Part shown: positions 7,537-9,062 of the stretch, piece after piece
How the letters are laid out: each line of letters begins with the position of its first letter
Numbering within the stretch: the stretch's first letter is position 1
Assembly (NCBI GenBank): GCA_016714935.1
Contig: JADKBU010000058.1
Coordinates: 1-9,062, forward strand
From: Candidatus Accumulibacter propinquus
GTDB taxonomy: Bacteria; Pseudomonadota; Gammaproteobacteria; Burkholderiales; Rhodocyclaceae
Direction of reading: 5' to 3'
Length of the DNA: 9,062 nucleotides
The notes under the pieces: generated by a model
Seen by the model: the letters and a program-made list of their open reading frames with translations, nothing else
The model's database searches: none
What the model was told of the DNA's origin: nothing
Translations under genes and position numbers: made by a program

Positions 7537-8702
7537 TCATGCCAGGCGCGCGAATCGTGCAGAAAGCAGGTGGCTGGGCCCGGTCGACTTTCGCGTAACC
7601 GATCGTTCCCTGACGTTGCTTTCGCACGAAGCTTTGCGCCAGTAGTCAGCTTCCCACAGCCGCCACCGGCTCCGACCTGACACCAGGGGATAAAACATGC
7701 GTTCGCGAACGTCGTCGGAATTCCCGGCCCATCGTCCGCACTCCCGGCACTTCCAGAGCCAGACGGTGGCGCGTCAGCTTGAACAAGGTCACCCGTCCGG
7801 CGGCTCGCGCGCATGGTGATCTGGCTGTCCCCGCACGGAGACGCTGCCGCTGTATGCACCGCCGATGGCCTGGCGCTTTCGCATTCCCTGGGCAATATTC
7901 AGGAAATCCTGAATCAATTCGTTCCTGGTCGCCAACCAGTTCCGGCAGACTGGTATCGTAGCTTCTTCACGTGGGACGCTGAGTGCGGTCGGGAACTCGG
8001 CGGTCATCAGGCTTCGCACCGTTCCAGGATCTCGTGGATGCTCTTACCGGTCAGCTTTCGCATCAGCGGTGCAGCGAGACAGCAGGCGCTTTAACAAATC
8101 CTGCAGGCGCGGTCGGCCCTCTGATGATGACCTGGGGTATTCGCGCAAACCGGGATTGCTTTGAGCTCCAGTTCTCAAGAAATTGCGCCGCACCGCGGAT
8201 GCCACCCAGAGGATTCTTGATTTCGTACACCAGGTTGCGTATCAGCCGCTCGCGATTGGCGCGTTGTTGTTCGGACTGCGGGCGCCTTTCGCGAGTGGCC
8301 TGGAGTTGTTGATCGATCAGCCAAAGCTCGACCAGCAGGCGAGCTTCCGGGGCGCGTCGACGGGGCTGGTTCGTGCAGTTCAGGTTGCGTGACGTCGCCA
8401 CCTGGGCGAGTCGTAGTTCGATGGCTTCCGCCTGGTGGCGAAGCCTCCCAGCCGTGGCTTCGGCGACGCTGTGGAGCGCGGCTGGCAGTTTGGCGCGGGT
8501 GACTCGATGACGCCGCCAACGGACAGCTGGCGAAGACCTTGTTTTCGCTGATCGGCGCAACAGGTTCTCGGCGGCAGGGATTCAGGTAGTGAGGGCCAGG
8601 CGCTCGTCGGAGCAGGTTCTACCGCCGACGGTTATGAGGCCAAGGTTCTCCGAACGGATTCCTGAATCCTCGGGAGTTCGCTTGCCATTACCGCCGTGTC
8701 AT
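7537..8702 (-). pseudogene. ntrB: Nitrogen regulation sensor kinase NtrB (GlnL), multiply frameshifted, phospho-acceptor His replaced
   Basis: NtrB is the cytoplasmic histidine kinase/phosphatase that reads nitrogen status through PII and controls NtrC. Pieces in order are: a PAS-type N-terminus with DERLALT and LNPAAENLLRRSAKT (about 8540-8605); a linker; the dimerisation/phospho-acceptor helix LVYEIKNPLGGIRGAAQFLE at about 8175-8233; RSLMTAEFPTALSVPREE and ELIQDFLNIAQG at about 7895-8015, equivalent to the N-box region; VTLFKLTRHRLALEV and DDGPGIP (7716-7736, G1 box); FYPLVSGR; and a degraded end near 7540. At least four frames are used. The expected H of the HEIKNPLGG box is Tyr (TAC, 8225-8227), and the N-box Asn-Ala is unclear. 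The start is uncertain: ATG at 8702 soon meets TAA unless one base is added. Both ends are approximate. Confidence 0.85.
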
Positions 8703-8816
8703 GCTCACCACTGTGTCCTTTTCTGTTCGGCCTCTCTGATTCTGGGAAGACCTCTGGGCAGGCGCAGTCTCCTCAAAGTCTTGTCAGCCGATCCATCTGG
8801 GGTGTTGGGTAATTCA
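8703..8816. other. Intergenic stretch before ntrB
   Basis: No coding remnant is recognisable here. On the minus strand AAAAGGACACAGTGGTGAGCATG just before 8702 offers a plausible ribosome site (AGGA) and GTG or ATG starts for ntrB, but every nearby frame closes quickly. No clear sigma-70 or sigma-54 promoter is seen. Confidence 0.4.
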
Positions 8817-8859
8817 GGCGTAACCGGTCAGGGTGGCTACACCGGTGTTCCCCGACGCC
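8817..8859. repeat. Imperfect inverted repeat after the DUF4124 stop
   Basis: Directly after the TGA of the DUF4124 remnant, GGCGT and ACGCC bracket the element, and two copies of the palindrome ACCGGT (8823-8828 and 8841-8846) lie inside, with a short GGTG/CACC hairpin between them. It could fold in RNA from either strand. There is no T-run after it, so a classic Rho-independent terminator is not supported. It could be an intercistronic processing or attenuation element between DUF4124 and ntrB. Confidence 0.35.
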
Positions 8860-9062
8860 TCAGCGCAGATTTGCCGATCTTTCGATGGTTTCAGATGTTG
8901 CGCTGGTGCAGCGCCACCTTGTCGCGGTACCGCTGGATACCGCCTTCCTGCAATTCCTTTGCCACCGATCTTGCAATTCACCCCGCACATGTCTCGCCGG
9001 GCAGGACGAGATTCCTCTTCCTTGCTGGCGAGGTCCTTCTTCGCCCGGCTCGGTACTTTTCT
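8860..9062 (-). pseudogene. DUF4124-type protein, C-terminal remnant, frameshifted and cut by window edge
   Basis: Small secreted or periplasmic proteins of the DUF4124 family commonly precede ntrB in betaproteobacteria. Here only the C-terminal coiled, charged region is in the window. DLASKEE with a run of charged residues appears near 9062-9000, followed in another frame by AKELQEGGIQRYRDKVALHQ and RNI. Dropping one base after RNI gives ETIERSANLR and a TGA at 8860-8862, which matches the usual family ending (a KVALHERNI-like motif, then about ten residues). At least two frame changes occur in about 200 bases. The N-terminal signal peptide and cysteine motif would lie outside the window. 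Identification rests on this short motif and on synteny. Confidence 0.55.

Noticed and set aside
7356..7895. Single 179-residue minus-strand protein
   Set aside because: It joins an NtrB G1-box piece (DDGPGIP) with the ntrB-ntrC junction and a receiver fragment, so it is part of two broken genes.
1..9062. CRISPR array, tRNA, rRNA or insertion sequence
   Set aside because: No regularly spaced repeats, tRNA-like cloverleaf, rRNA core sequence or transposase motif was seen on either strand. The damage in the right half is not explained by an inserted element.

Overview
The window is high-GC bacterial DNA and every recognisable gene lies on the minus strand. The glutamine-regulation genes ntrB-ntrC preceded by a DUF4124 gene and followed by birA and coaX, together with protein-level resemblance, point to a betaproteobacterium, most likely of the Rhodocyclales (Accumulibacter/Dechloromonas-like). 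This placement is an inference from remembered protein families, not from a search.

Read in the direction of transcription (from 9062 down to 1), there are three regions. (A) 9062-4477 holds the remains of five housekeeping genes: the end of a DUF4124 protein, ntrB (glnL), ntrC (glnG), birA and coaX. All are recognisable by long runs of conserved residues, but all are broken by many 1-2 base indels, lost start codons and some substitutions at key residues. No gene here is open from start to stop. (B) 4443-849 holds a compact four-gene cassette in good condition: a DUF350 (YjfL-type) four-helix membrane protein, an SPFH/band-7 protein with a Gly-rich linker and a C-terminal SHOCT element, a large tandem zinc-ribbon/DUF4178 membrane protein with one frameshift, and a 48-residue single-pass membrane protein whose start is 1 base after the preceding stop. 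(C) 822-1 is the N-terminal 274 codons of a type I restriction-modification DNA methyltransferase (HsdM), running off the left edge.

Functionally, region A encodes nitrogen-status signalling (NtrB kinase, NtrC sigma-54 activator), biotin-protein ligation and the first step of CoA synthesis. Region B looks like an envelope or membrane-microdomain stress module, comparable in parts to the Bacillus ydjGHI and E. coli yjf modules. Region C belongs to a host-defence locus that begins just beyond the cassette.

The most important caveat is the abrupt contrast in reading-frame integrity at about 4477. To the left there is one lesion in about 4.4 kb; to the right there are lesions every several tens of bases. 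Either the right half is a low-accuracy (low-coverage or uncorrected long-read) consensus near a contig end, or it is a truly decayed duplicate of a housekeeping cluster. Because CoA synthesis and biotin ligation are essential, the artefact explanation is preferred unless intact copies exist elsewhere.
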